This document shows, piece after piece, positions 1 through 7,547 of a stretch of DNA of 64,000 bases. Every line of letters begins with the position of its first letter. The stretch's first letter is position 1. The stretch is from Bacteroidetes bacterium B1(2017) (GTDB lineage: Bacteria > Bacteroidota > Bacteroidia > UKL13-3): NCBI GenBank assembly GCA_002256395.1, contig NKJG01000004.1:248001-312000 (forward strand), read 5' to 3'. Under the pieces are notes generated by a model, which saw only the letters and a program-made list of their open reading frames with translations, was not told the origin of the DNA and searched no databases. Made by a program: the position numbers and the translations under genes.

Positions 1-383
1 TATGCAATAGAAATACAAAAACTTTTAATAGCGAGTTTAGGTTCATTAAATCTAATAGCCAAACAGCTTATGTGCAATTAAGGGGTATTATTATAAGAAA
101 TGCAAATGGAACTGCCACTAGGGTTTTAGGTGCCATGATAGATTTAACAGAAACCTTGGAGCGTTTGAATAAGATTGAAAAACAAAGTAAGGTATTACAG
201 GAAATTTCTTGGACTCAATCGCATATTGTTAGAGCACCTTTAGCAAATTTAATGGGTTTGGTTAGTTTACTTAAAGAAAATTCTAATCTGGATCAAGAAC
301 AGGAAAATCTCCTGAATTTAATTGATACATCTGCCCAAAAACTAGATACTATTATTAGAGAAATTGTAAAGAAGTCAAATTAG
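1..383 (+). CDS. PAS-domain signalling protein, C-terminal end with HisKA-like helix pair (5' partial)
   Basis: The reading frame is open from the window edge (first full codon at 3), so this is the end of a longer gene. It opens in the last strands of a PAS/PAC domain (…GAMIDLTE…), followed by a short linker and the helix QSHIVRAPLANLMGLVSLL, which matches a histidine-kinase H-box with a candidate phosphoacceptor His. The protein stops about 45 residues later, with no N, G1 or G2 boxes, so there is no HATPase domain in this reading frame. The last 90 residues resemble the end of the PAS protein at 50439-52721. Its role is probably sensory; whether it is phosphorylated in trans is inference. 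Confidence 0.75.
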   Translation, partial: CNRNTKTFNSEFRFIKSNSQTAYVQLRGIIIRNANGTATRVLGAMIDLTETLERLNKIEKQSKVLQEISWTQSHIVRAPLANLMGLVSLLKENSNLDQEQENLLNLIDTSAQKLDTIIREIVKKSN

Positions 384-386
384 GTT

Positions 387-1013
387 TTAGTAGGTCTTGG
401 TAATTATTTTTAAGCAGGATTCACAAAAACCTGTCATTTCATTTAAGTGATCTTTTCCTTCTGCGTCTCGCATCAGGCAGGTTATAGTAGAGCAATGTTT
501 AAGGCCTTGTGTGTGCCCGTATTCGTGTAAGGCTAATTTGCCAAGTTTCTCTAGTTTATTTGCCCCTTTTAATCTATAGTTTGAAATAATGCATGCCTTA
601 CCAGGGCAATAACCTAAGCCCATTATTCCCCAGTCTTTGTGTATGCCCTTGGTAGAGCTTATATCGCTGTAGCAAATGCCTAAAATTACTCCATCGCTTG
701 GGCATAATTTGTTTAATAGTTTTAATAAAGAATCGGCTCTATACCTAGTTTTTGTTTGGTTCAGCGCCCAAGCAGGCAAGCTTATTGGAGCTACTATTTT
801 TATGTGTGAGGAGTCTAATTTAAGGGCAAATTGTAGTTGATTTTTTAGTCTTAGTATATCCTTTGTTGGCACATTGGTAAAAGCTTGCAGGTATATACTC
901 TTGGCTTGGTTCGAACCTATGTTGGATGTGAGGTTTTGGGTTTTTAAAAGGCTAAGCCAAATGAATAAGCTTAGTAGACTTAGCAGAGAAATGAATACGA
1001 ATAGTTTTTTCAT
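387..1013 (-). CDS. archaemetzincin-like (M54-type) zinc metalloprotease, membrane-anchored or exported
   Basis: A 208-aa protein. The ATG at 1013 is preferred to one 24 nt upstream because it places a Lys-Lys pair and a hydrophobic signal or anchor (residues 4-23) at the N terminus. The zinc motif HEYGHTQGLKHC (His163, Glu164, His167, His173) is followed by Cys174, Cys179, Met181 and a CxxC pair (Cys197, Cys200). This is the archaemetzincin pattern, HExxHxxGxxHC-x4-C-x-M followed by CxxC, where the cysteines bind a second zinc. The spacing between Met and CxxC is 15 residues, slightly shorter than the 17 I recall for the family. The substrate is unknown. The next leftward gene ends 28 nt upstream, so the two are probably co-transcribed. 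Confidence 0.8.
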   Translation of the reverse strand: MKKLFVFISLLSLLSLFIWLSLLKTQNLTSNIGSNQAKSIYLQAFTNVPTKDILRLKNQLQFALKLDSSHIKIVAPISLPAWALNQTKTRYRADSLLKLLNKLCPSDGVILGICYSDISSTKGIHKDWGIMGLGYCPGKACIISNYRLKGANKLEKLGKLALHEYGHTQGLKHCSTITCLMRDAEGKDHLNEMTGFCESCLKIITKTY

Positions 1014-1041
1014 GGGTGATTTTCTGCCAAGGAACAATTGC

Positions 1042-1710
1042 TTATTGGACTATGCTTATTGTTAAGCAATTGTTTAACGGAGTTCTATATTCAAATTTAG
1101 TAAAGCCAAGTTTTTGATTAAACCAGGCTTTGGAGGTGTACCTGCCTGCCTTTGATACACCTATTCCTTCAACGAGATAGTTTACTTGAATTGGGTTTGA
1201 ACCAATTGTATCTATCTGCCTTAAGGTATATGAATATTCTACTTCCGAGCCACGTTCTTCTGAGCTATGTGTTCCTAAATTAAATTTATCTTTCCATGTG
1301 GCACCAATTTGTAAGGGGTATTTAATTTTTGGGAAAGGAGCCAATTCTGTGTATTCTTCATAGCCTTTAAAGCGCGGCGGATGAAGCCATAATTCTTGTT
1401 CAGTATCAACCAATCCTGTAACATTATCTGTGGTTTCAACCGAGGTTTGATTGGGCGCTGGAGAATAGGTATGTATTAATGTCCAAACAATTTTGTTTTG
1501 GGCTGCCATAAAAGCTTCGTCTTCTGTTTTAAGAATTAGGGTGTCTTGGCTTGTAACTATCTCATTTGAGTCATTGAAAGTGGCAAGAAAGGTCCACTTT
1601 TTATTGGCCGAATATATACCCGAATGACTATTAATTGGTTCGTGAAATAAAGAGCATTGGTTGACTACTAAAAGGAATAGTGCCAATAGGAGAGTAGAAG
1701 TTAGTTTCAT
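1042..1710 (-). CDS. hypothetical exported protein, possible lipoprotein
   Basis: A 222-aa protein of unrecognised family. It starts with a hydrophobic signal (MKLTSTLLLALFLLV) ending at a Cys (VNQC, residue 19), which could be a weak lipobox, although Gln at -1 is not typical. The rest is soluble and rich in Thr, Glu and aromatic residues with a beta-strand flavour. It lies just upstream of, and in the same direction as, the archaemetzincin-like gene, so the two may share a message. No function can be assigned. Confidence 0.6.
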   Translation of the reverse strand: MKLTSTLLLALFLLVVNQCSLFHEPINSHSGIYSANKKWTFLATFNDSNEIVTSQDTLILKTEDEAFMAAQNKIVWTLIHTYSPAPNQTSVETTDNVTGLVDTEQELWLHPPRFKGYEEYTELAPFPKIKYPLQIGATWKDKFNLGTHSSEERGSEVEYSYTLRQIDTIGSNPIQVNYLVEGIGVSKAGRYTSKAWFNQKLGFTKFEYRTPLNNCLTISIVQ

Positions 1711-1780
1711 AGCGGGGTAATTTGTTGGTAGACCAAATTTAGAGAAAAAAGTTTAATGTCCATAGTCTATAGACCATAGA

Positions 1781-3310
1781 CTAATCAACCTTTACTTTAG
1801 TTAAAATAAATTGGTTCAATTTCTCCTTTTCGCCGCGTTTGGTTTTTGCTGTCGAGTGAATAGAGGCAAAGGCTAAATAATAATCGCCGTACCAATAATT
1901 TAAGGCGTTGCCAAGTATTTCTTGATCTTTTTCTGGGATAGCTTTAAAGCCTAAATCTAGTTCACTTTCTTTTATAAATTCGCCCTTTGAAGTGTAGCTT
2001 CTAGAAACAATTTTGGTGCTGCTTAAATAGGCCGCTGTGATAGTATTATTTGTGTTTTCTTTAATTTTTAAAAAGGTTATAGGCACGGGTGCATCAAACA
2101 AGAAACTTCCTGGATAATCGGTATAAGATTTCTCATTAATGTCCATTGGGAAACTTGAACTCCATACCATTTTTCCATTTAGGTCTAATTTAATCATACA
2201 TGCGGCGGTGTATTTAAACCCTCCAAAAAGTATACTCGATCTGGCAGAAGCATTCATTCTATAGGGTCTGTTTTCTGTGGTTGGGTAAAATACTTCTCCC
2301 ATTAACAAATAACCATCCGCTAATTTTCTTGGTTCGTGCTGTACAAAACTAAACTCTTCTCCCTTGTTTATGGTTAAGCCAGAGAAGGTTTCTGTTTTAT
2401 ATATCTTTTCAAATTGAGAATTTACCGTTTCCTTAAATTTTTTAAGACTTGATAATTGGTAAAAATCAACTGCCTCAGGTTTATTGCTTAAGGAATTTGC
2501 AAAGAATATACCCTCTGGAAAATAGCTTGCTTCTTTCACATAGGTTCCTGTAAAGATATCGTTTGAACCATTTATGGCGCGGGTATTAGCCGAATGCATA
2601 TACTCATTAAAATTGCTGGTTAAATTAGCAGGTTTTCCAAATGCTCCTTTTTCTGAGGCATGAATAGCAAATATATCGCTGGTTTTTCTACTAGGTGAGG
2701 CCTTAAAATAGAAGATTATTTCTTTTTCAGGTTCTATTTTCTGGCAACCCATATAAAACACCTTCATATTGCCAATATCTTCTAATTCTACTTTATAAGA
2801 ATTCAATAAATTAGTTTGCCAATTTAGCGAAATAAGGGCTTTATCACCACCAATAGTACCTTCAAAGAAAAGCATATCACCCATAACTGTAGCCTCAGAA
2901 AGTTTGGCACCGCGCGGCAATTTGCCACTAACTTTTTTTAAGTCACCGTTTTCGGTATTTATACTCATTAAAAAGTATTCCCCATCACTATTAAATTTAA
3001 TTACATGGGCTGTTTTTTCTGATTTTGCCCATAGTTCAAATTCTCTTAAATCGTATTTAAAGCTGGCCTTTTTAGAAAATTTCTCAACCAAATTGGTATC
3101 GTAAATATGGAATTCATATTCATTGGTTTTTCCGGCTACTAAATATTTTTCAAAACTAATTAGGGCTGCCGAGGTACCTATTGTAGTAGCTTTATAATTA
3201 AAACAATACTCTGGTTGTTCTATATCAATTCTGTTTTGAATAGTGCTTTGGGCATTTGTTAATAGGGGCATTAAAGCTACCCATACAAATAGGTGGAGGA
3301 GATGTTTCAT
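1781..3310 (-). CDS. hypothetical secreted protein
   Basis: A 509-aa protein with a clear signal peptide (MKHLLHLFVWVALMPLLTNAQS, cleavage after NA). The mature part has many short beta-type repeats with alternating hydrophobic residues, which would suit a beta-propeller, but no diagnostic motif was found. There is no T9SS sorting domain and no anchor, so it is probably periplasmic. The stop codon lies inside an 8-bp inverted repeat (1763-1770 with 1776-1783). It points the same way as the two genes to its left. Confidence 0.6.
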   Translation of the reverse strand: MKHLLHLFVWVALMPLLTNAQSTIQNRIDIEQPEYCFNYKATTIGTSAALISFEKYLVAGKTNEYEFHIYDTNLVEKFSKKASFKYDLREFELWAKSEKTAHVIKFNSDGEYFLMSINTENGDLKKVSGKLPRGAKLSEATVMGDMLFFEGTIGGDKALISLNWQTNLLNSYKVELEDIGNMKVFYMGCQKIEPEKEIIFYFKASPSRKTSDIFAIHASEKGAFGKPANLTSNFNEYMHSANTRAINGSNDIFTGTYVKEASYFPEGIFFANSLSNKPEAVDFYQLSSLKKFKETVNSQFEKIYKTETFSGLTINKGEEFSFVQHEPRKLADGYLLMGEVFYPTTENRPYRMNASARSSILFGGFKYTAACMIKLDLNGKMVWSSSFPMDINEKSYTDYPGSFLFDAPVPITFLKIKENTNNTITAAYLSSTKIVSRSYTSKGEFIKESELDLGFKAIPEKDQEILGNALNYWYGDYYLAFASIHSTAKTKRGEKEKLNQFILTKVKVD

Positions 3311-3428
3311 GATTTATAATTTTCGAAATATAATTTATTCATAAAAAAGTCCATACTCTATCGTCCATAATCCATAGTAAGAAGTTTAAAGCAAGGGTAT
3401 TAAAGTTTTCGTTTCCCAACCTCCCATC

Positions 3429-3455
3429 CTCACAACCTCACAACCTCACAACCTC
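3429..3455. repeat. short tandem repeat, 8-bp unit CTCACAAC
   Basis: Three perfect copies of CTCACAAC (3429, 3437 and 3445) plus CTC sit in the spacer just downstream of the LysR stop codon. Degenerate relatives (CCTCCCATC, CCATACCTCC) flank them. The same spacer has CCATA-rich words around 3347-3376. No function is evident. Confidence 0.8.
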
Positions 3456-3466
3456 TCCATACCTCC

Positions 3467-4390
3467 CTAATACTCCTCATACCATCTAAAGGTGTTTTGA
3501 ACAATAGCTTGTTTTTCTTTTTTCAAATGTTCCAAAAATGCAGCGGAGGCGGGTGAATGTTTCTTTCCTTGAAGCCAAATTAAACTCCAAGTGGTTTTTA
3601 TGGGAAGTCCTTTTACAGGAATAATTTGTAAGTCGCCGTTTTGCAATTCACTTTTAATACCTATAAGTGGCATAATAGAATATCCTAAGCCCGCTAGGAT
3701 GGCTTGTTTTACGGCTTCGTTTGAGCTAAGCTCCATTTTCTTTAGCACCGATATTCCTTTTTGTTCTATAAAGTTCTCCATGGTTTGCCTAGTGCCCGAG
3801 CCCTTCTCTCTAAAGATTAACGGGAGTTCATGAAATAGTTCTTTGTTTGAACTATTTTTCTTTTGGTTTAGTTGATTGGTGCCAACCAAGTATAATTTGT
3901 TTTGTAGTAAATCTAGTTTTTGAATAGCAAGTTTTTGGGGGAGAATAGAAACCAATGCCATATCTACTTCATTGTTTTCAAGGGCTTCTAGCACCTTACT
4001 TTTATTGGTTACATCCATGGCTAGTTCTATGCCTGGGTGTTGTTTCATGAAATCGCTCAAGAAATAGGGCATTACATATTTGCCCGTAGACACGATAGAT
4101 ATTTTTAAACGGCCCGTTAATTCACCTTTGTGGGCCGAAGCTTTATAGTTGATGGCATATACCTGTTCTATAATTTTCTCTGCTGCTTCGGCTATTTCTT
4201 TCCCAAAATCTGTGATATAGATTCTTCTTCCCTGCAATTCTGTTAAGGGAATTTCAAATTGATCTTGAAAATTCTTGAGTTGAATAGATACCGCAGGCTG
4301 CGTTAGGTTCAGCTCTTCTGCTGCCTTGGTTACACTTTGTGTTTGAACAATTTTTAGAAAAATTTGAAGTTGGTTCAGTGTATAGTTCAT
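3467..4390 (-). CDS. LysR-family transcriptional regulator
   Basis: A 307-aa protein, the normal LysR length. It has an N-terminal winged helix-turn-helix (residues 3-60, with SVTKAAEELNLTQPAVSIQLK as the HTH core; the recognition helix is the QPAVSIQ part) and a periplasmic-binding-protein-like effector domain (about 90-290). It is divergent from isocitrate dehydrogenase, with 90 bp between the start codons, the usual layout for a LysR protein controlling its neighbour. CATAAA-N5-TTTATG (4388-4404) overlaps its own start codon, and a third TTTATG lies near 4431; either could be part of a LysR box. The effector cannot be read from the sequence. 2-Oxoglutarate is a reasonable guess given icd and sbtA nearby. 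Confidence 0.88.
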   Translation of the reverse strand: MNYTLNQLQIFLKIVQTQSVTKAAEELNLTQPAVSIQLKNFQDQFEIPLTELQGRRIYITDFGKEIAEAAEKIIEQVYAINYKASAHKGELTGRLKISIVSTGKYVMPYFLSDFMKQHPGIELAMDVTNKSKVLEALENNEVDMALVSILPQKLAIQKLDLLQNKLYLVGTNQLNQKKNSSNKELFHELPLIFREKGSGTRQTMENFIEQKGISVLKKMELSSNEAVKQAILAGLGYSIMPLIGIKSELQNGDLQIIPVKGLPIKTTWSLIWLQGKKHSPASAAFLEHLKKEKQAIVQNTFRWYEEY

Positions 4391-4480
4391 AAAAAGTATT
4401 TATGGAATGTATTACAAAGTTCAATAAAAATTTATGAATTAGGCAAGACATTTTTGCATCCGATAAAAAACACACTAAGC

Positions 4481-5917
4481 ATGACAAAAATTACAGTTGC
4501 AAAAGGAGATGGTATTGGTCCAGAAATAATGGATGCCACCTTAGACATTCTTTTAAGCGCAGGAGCCAAGCTCGAAATAGATGAAATTGAAGTTGGAGAA
4601 AAGGTTTACCTGGCGGGAAATACTTCTGGTATATCAGCCGAATCGTGGGATATTATTAGAAGAAACAAGGTGTTTTTAAAAGCACCCATTACTACTCCAC
4701 AAGGAGGAGGATACAAAAGCTTAAATGTGACCACACGTAAATTTTTGGGTTTATATTCAAATGTGAGGCCATGTAGAAGTATGCATCCATTTGTAAGCAC
4801 CAAGCATCCTATAATGGATATTGTAATTGTAAGAGAAAATGAAGAGGACTTATATGCAGGGATTGAGCATCAGCAAACGGATGAGGTGGTTCAATGTTTG
4901 AAATTAATAAGTAGACCGGGTTGTGAGAAAATTGTACGGTATGCCTTTGAATATGCCAAGCAACAGAATAGGAAAAAGGTAACTTGTTTTACCAAGGATA
5001 ATATCATGAAACAAACGGATGGATTGTTTCACCAGGTTTTTGATGAGATTGCTAAAGAGTATCCTGAAATAGAAAATGAACATTGGATTATAGACATTGG
5101 TGCAGCAAAAATGGCCGACACTCCAGAGGCATTTGATGTCATAGTTATGCCAAACTTGTATGGCGATGTTTTAAGTGATGTGGCTGCACAAATAACTGGA
5201 TCTGTTGGCTTGGCAGGTTCTGCTAATATAGGCGAAGAGTGTTCTATGTTTGAGGCCATACATGGTTCGGCACCAAGAAGAGCCGGACAGAATGTGGCAA
5301 ATCCATCTGGCTTATTACAAGGAGCCATTATGATGTTAAACCATATTGGCCAAACAGATATTGCCGAAAAGGTTCAAAACGCTTGGCTTAAAACCTTAGA
5401 GGATGGTTTACATACCTATGATATTTATAAGGAAGGAATTAGTAAAGAAAAGCTTGGAACCAAAGAATTTGCCAAGGCGGTTATTTCAAATTTGGGCAAA
5501 ATGCCAAGCGTTTTAAATCCCGTTTCTTACGCAAATAATTCGGCTTTAAATCTCCCAAAATACAAGAGGAAACCATCGGCCAGAAAAGTATTGGAAGGAG
5601 TGGATGTGTTTGTTCAATGGAATGGCACCAATGCAAATGAATTGGCAGACATAGTAAAACATATGGAAAATTATAACCTTAAACTTTCCATGATTACCAA
5701 TAGAGGTATTAAAGTTTGGCCAGAAGGATTTAAGGAAACGTTTTGCACCGATCATTGGAGATGTAGGTTTAAACCGGTAGAAGCTTCGGTACTAACAAAG
5801 GCAAGTATTGTTGATCTTTTAACAAATGCCATTCACTTGAATATAGATACAATCAAAACAGAAAACCTGTATTCGTTTGATGGAAAAACGGGATATTCAT
5901 TAGGTCAAGGACAATAA
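4481..5917 (+). CDS. icd: NADP-dependent isocitrate dehydrogenase (long, Thermus/Rickettsia-type)
   Basis: A 478-aa protein. The frame is open further upstream, but ATG 4481 gives the family N terminus MTKITVAKGDGIGPEIM. The beta-decarboxylating dehydrogenase core is clear: the substrate Arg cluster in LGLYSNVRPCR, the catalytic Tyr in NEEDLYAGIE, the Lys and Asp of FTKDNIMK, the metal-binding MPNLYGDVLSDVAAQ, and HGSAPRRAGQNVANP for the cofactor. A C-terminal extension of about 140 residues is typical of the roughly 480-500-aa Thermus/Rickettsia class. It converts isocitrate to 2-oxoglutarate and CO2 in the TCA cycle. CATTTTTG at 4449-4456 resembles a -7 element, though weakly. Confidence 0.9.
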   Translation: MTKITVAKGDGIGPEIMDATLDILLSAGAKLEIDEIEVGEKVYLAGNTSGISAESWDIIRRNKVFLKAPITTPQGGGYKSLNVTTRKFLGLYSNVRPCRSMHPFVSTKHPIMDIVIVRENEEDLYAGIEHQQTDEVVQCLKLISRPGCEKIVRYAFEYAKQQNRKKVTCFTKDNIMKQTDGLFHQVFDEIAKEYPEIENEHWIIDIGAAKMADTPEAFDVIVMPNLYGDVLSDVAAQITGSVGLAGSANIGEECSMFEAIHGSAPRRAGQNVANPSGLLQGAIMMLNHIGQTDIAEKVQNAWLKTLEDGLHTYDIYKEGISKEKLGTKEFAKAVISNLGKMPSVLNPVSYANNSALNLPKYKRKPSARKVLEGVDVFVQWNGTNANELADIVKHMENYNLKLSMITNRGIKVWPEGFKETFCTDHWRCRFKPVEASVLTKASIVDLLTNAIHLNIDTIKTENLYSFDGKTGYSLGQGQ

Positions 5918-5926
5918 TTAAAACAT

Positions 5927-6169
5927 ATGAACATACACTTAATACAAGGAGAATTTAGTTCGAGCGATGCTCTTGAGCTTATTACGGAATTGATACATGT
6001 TAAAATTAAGTTTCATGAGAACAAAATTAATACCCTTAGTTCTGAGGAGGATATTAAAAGTAGGGAAACGAAAATAAAAATGCTTCAGAATGAATTGGCC
6101 GCGGTAAGAATGAAGCTGCTTGGTATAAAAGGCAACGTTACTCTTGAATCACAAATAACGCTAAATTAG
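5927..6169 (+). CDS. small conserved-looking coiled-coil protein
   Basis: An 80-aa protein starting 9 nt after icd. It is very charged and helical (residues 12-62, with heptad-like spacing in HVKIKFHENKINTL and KIKMLQNELAAVRMKL), with no Cys, no signal and no membrane segment. I vaguely recall similar proteins starting MN-x-x-LIQGEF in other Bacteroidota but cannot name a family. Its place between icd and the bicarbonate transporter makes a regulatory or adaptor role possible, which is inference only. Confidence 0.7.
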   Translation: MNIHLIQGEFSSSDALELITELIHVKIKFHENKINTLSSEEDIKSRETKIKMLQNELAAVRMKLLGIKGNVTLESQITLN

Positions 6170-6171
6170 GA

Positions 6172-6339
6172 ATGAGAAAAATAAAAATTGGATTTTACAT
6201 ATTGGTACTTATAAGCTTAATAGCTTTGGCTATGCTAGCTAATACTGAATCGTCGAGTAAAATATTGGCCTCTATAGGAATAATTCTTGGTTCACTCATA
6301 ACATATGATCTTAAACGAACCAACACCCAAAATAGTTAA
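6172..6339 (+). CDS. 55-aa small membrane protein
   Basis: An ATG 2 nt after the preceding stop opens a 55-codon frame that ends 3 nt before sbtA. The product starts MRKIKIGFYILVLISLIALA and has two hydrophobic stretches (about 6-23 and 32-44), with a basic tail (YDLKRTNTQ). The tight spacing on both sides and the positive-inside N terminus argue for a real gene. It could be a small partner of SbtA. The family is unknown. Confidence 0.65.
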   Translation: MRKIKIGFYILVLISLIALAMLANTESSSKILASIGIILGSLITYDLKRTNTQNS

Positions 6340-6342
6340 CAC

Positions 6343-7308
6343 ATGAATTTTAATTTATTACTCGAAAATTTAACGAATCCAGCCTTATTGTTTTTTGTTC
6401 TTGGAATAGTGGCCGTGTATTTAAAAAGTGATTTAGAAATACCAGCTAATTCCTCTAAATTTATCTCTCTTTATTTATTGTTTTCAATAGGGTTTAAAGG
6501 CGGACAAGAACTCTCGCACGAAACCTTTACGAGCGAAATTGCTTATTCCATGTTGTTTGGAATAGGCATTTCGGCCTTTATACCTGCGTACACATTTTTT
6601 ATCTTAAAACGAAAGCTTAGTGTATATGATGCAGGCGCTATAGCCGCCGCCTATGGATCTGTGAGTGCGGTTACCTTTGTTACGGCAGTTTCCTATCTAG
6701 AATCGCAGCAAATGGGCTTGCATGGCCATATGGTTGCTATTATGGCATTAATGGAATCGCCTGCCATTATTGTTGGATTGGTTTTACTATCTATTTATAA
6801 CAAAGAAAAGAAAGGAGCAAAGCTCAATATACCCTCTGTTATAAAGCATTCCTTAACCAATGGAAGTGTTTTATTAATTCTTGGTAGTTTGCTTATTGGA
6901 TTTGTTGCCAGTGCCAAACATGCCGAAGGAATTAAGCCCTTTACAAACGATTTGTTTAAAGGATTTCTAGCCATCTTTCTATTAGATATGGGTATTAGCA
7001 GCGGCAGAAAACTTAAGTCATTCTTTTCATTTGGACTTTTCCCTTTCTTGTTTGCGGTATTTATTCCACTCCTTAACGGTTGTGTATTTGCCTTGCTAAG
7101 TGGTTTAATTAGTTCTGATCCTACCAATCGGTTTATGTTTGCTGTTCTTGCCGCAAGTGCCTCTTATATTGCGGTTCCCGCTGCTATGAAAGTGTCTGTG
7201 CCAAAGGCCAACCCTGGCTTGTATTTACCCATGGCCTTGGCCGTAACCTTTCCAGTAAATATAACCCTTGGTATGCCTTTGTATTGGTGGATTGTTATGA
7301 GTGTTTAG
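6343..7308 (+). CDS. sbtA: SbtA-type sodium-dependent bicarbonate transporter
   Basis: A 321-aa integral membrane protein with about ten hydrophobic segments in two inverted halves. Motifs of the Sbt_1 (DUF897) family are visible: FSIGFKGGQEL near residue 48, AAAYGSVSAVTFVTA near 105, MALMESPAIIVGL near 138, and the mirrored LLDMGISSGRKL and LAASASYIAVPAAMK in the second half. The family imports HCO3- with Na+. No PII-like sbtB gene follows, unlike in cyanobacteria. It is co-directional with icd and the two small genes. Confidence 0.88.
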   Translation: MNFNLLLENLTNPALLFFVLGIVAVYLKSDLEIPANSSKFISLYLLFSIGFKGGQELSHETFTSEIAYSMLFGIGISAFIPAYTFFILKRKLSVYDAGAIAAAYGSVSAVTFVTAVSYLESQQMGLHGHMVAIMALMESPAIIVGLVLLSIYNKEKKGAKLNIPSVIKHSLTNGSVLLILGSLLIGFVASAKHAEGIKPFTNDLFKGFLAIFLLDMGISSGRKLKSFFSFGLFPFLFAVFIPLLNGCVFALLSGLISSDPTNRFMFAVLAASASYIAVPAAMKVSVPKANPGLYLPMALAVTFPVNITLGMPLYWWIVMSV

Positions 7309-7428
7309 ATGAATTGGAAAAATGTATCTATACCATAAATACACTTAATAGGAATTTCATTAAATAAAATAGGAATTCAATTTTCCTTCAAATTATTTTC
7401 TTATGTTTGTTTTACAAGCAAACCTAAC

Positions 7429-7536
7429 ATGCTCGAATTACTTAAAAACCCTTGGCCCTGGTATGTTGCAGGACTATTCAATGCCATTCTTGGAGCCTAT
7501 TCTTACGGGTATTTTAGAGAGATAGTATCACACTAG
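7429..7536 (+). pseudogene. remnant of a YeeE/YedE-family membrane protein (35 codons)
   Basis: A 35-codon frame encodes MLELLKNPWPWYVAG, closely matching the N terminus I know from YeeE/YedE (Sulf_transp, DUF395) thiosulfate transporters, where it continues into a long hydrophobic protein. Here it runs into GLFNAILGAYSYGYFREIVSH and stops. The missing portion is not found before the next gene, 11 nt later. This is most easily read as a gene largely deleted from the sulfur cluster, or as a tiny membrane peptide that reuses the start of one. Confidence 0.5.
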
Positions 7537-7547
7537 CATTTACTAAT

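Noticed and set aside
4364..4480. Upstream start for icd
   Set aside because: The extra 39 residues overlap the divergent LysR start and have no family counterpart; the conserved N terminus begins at 4481.
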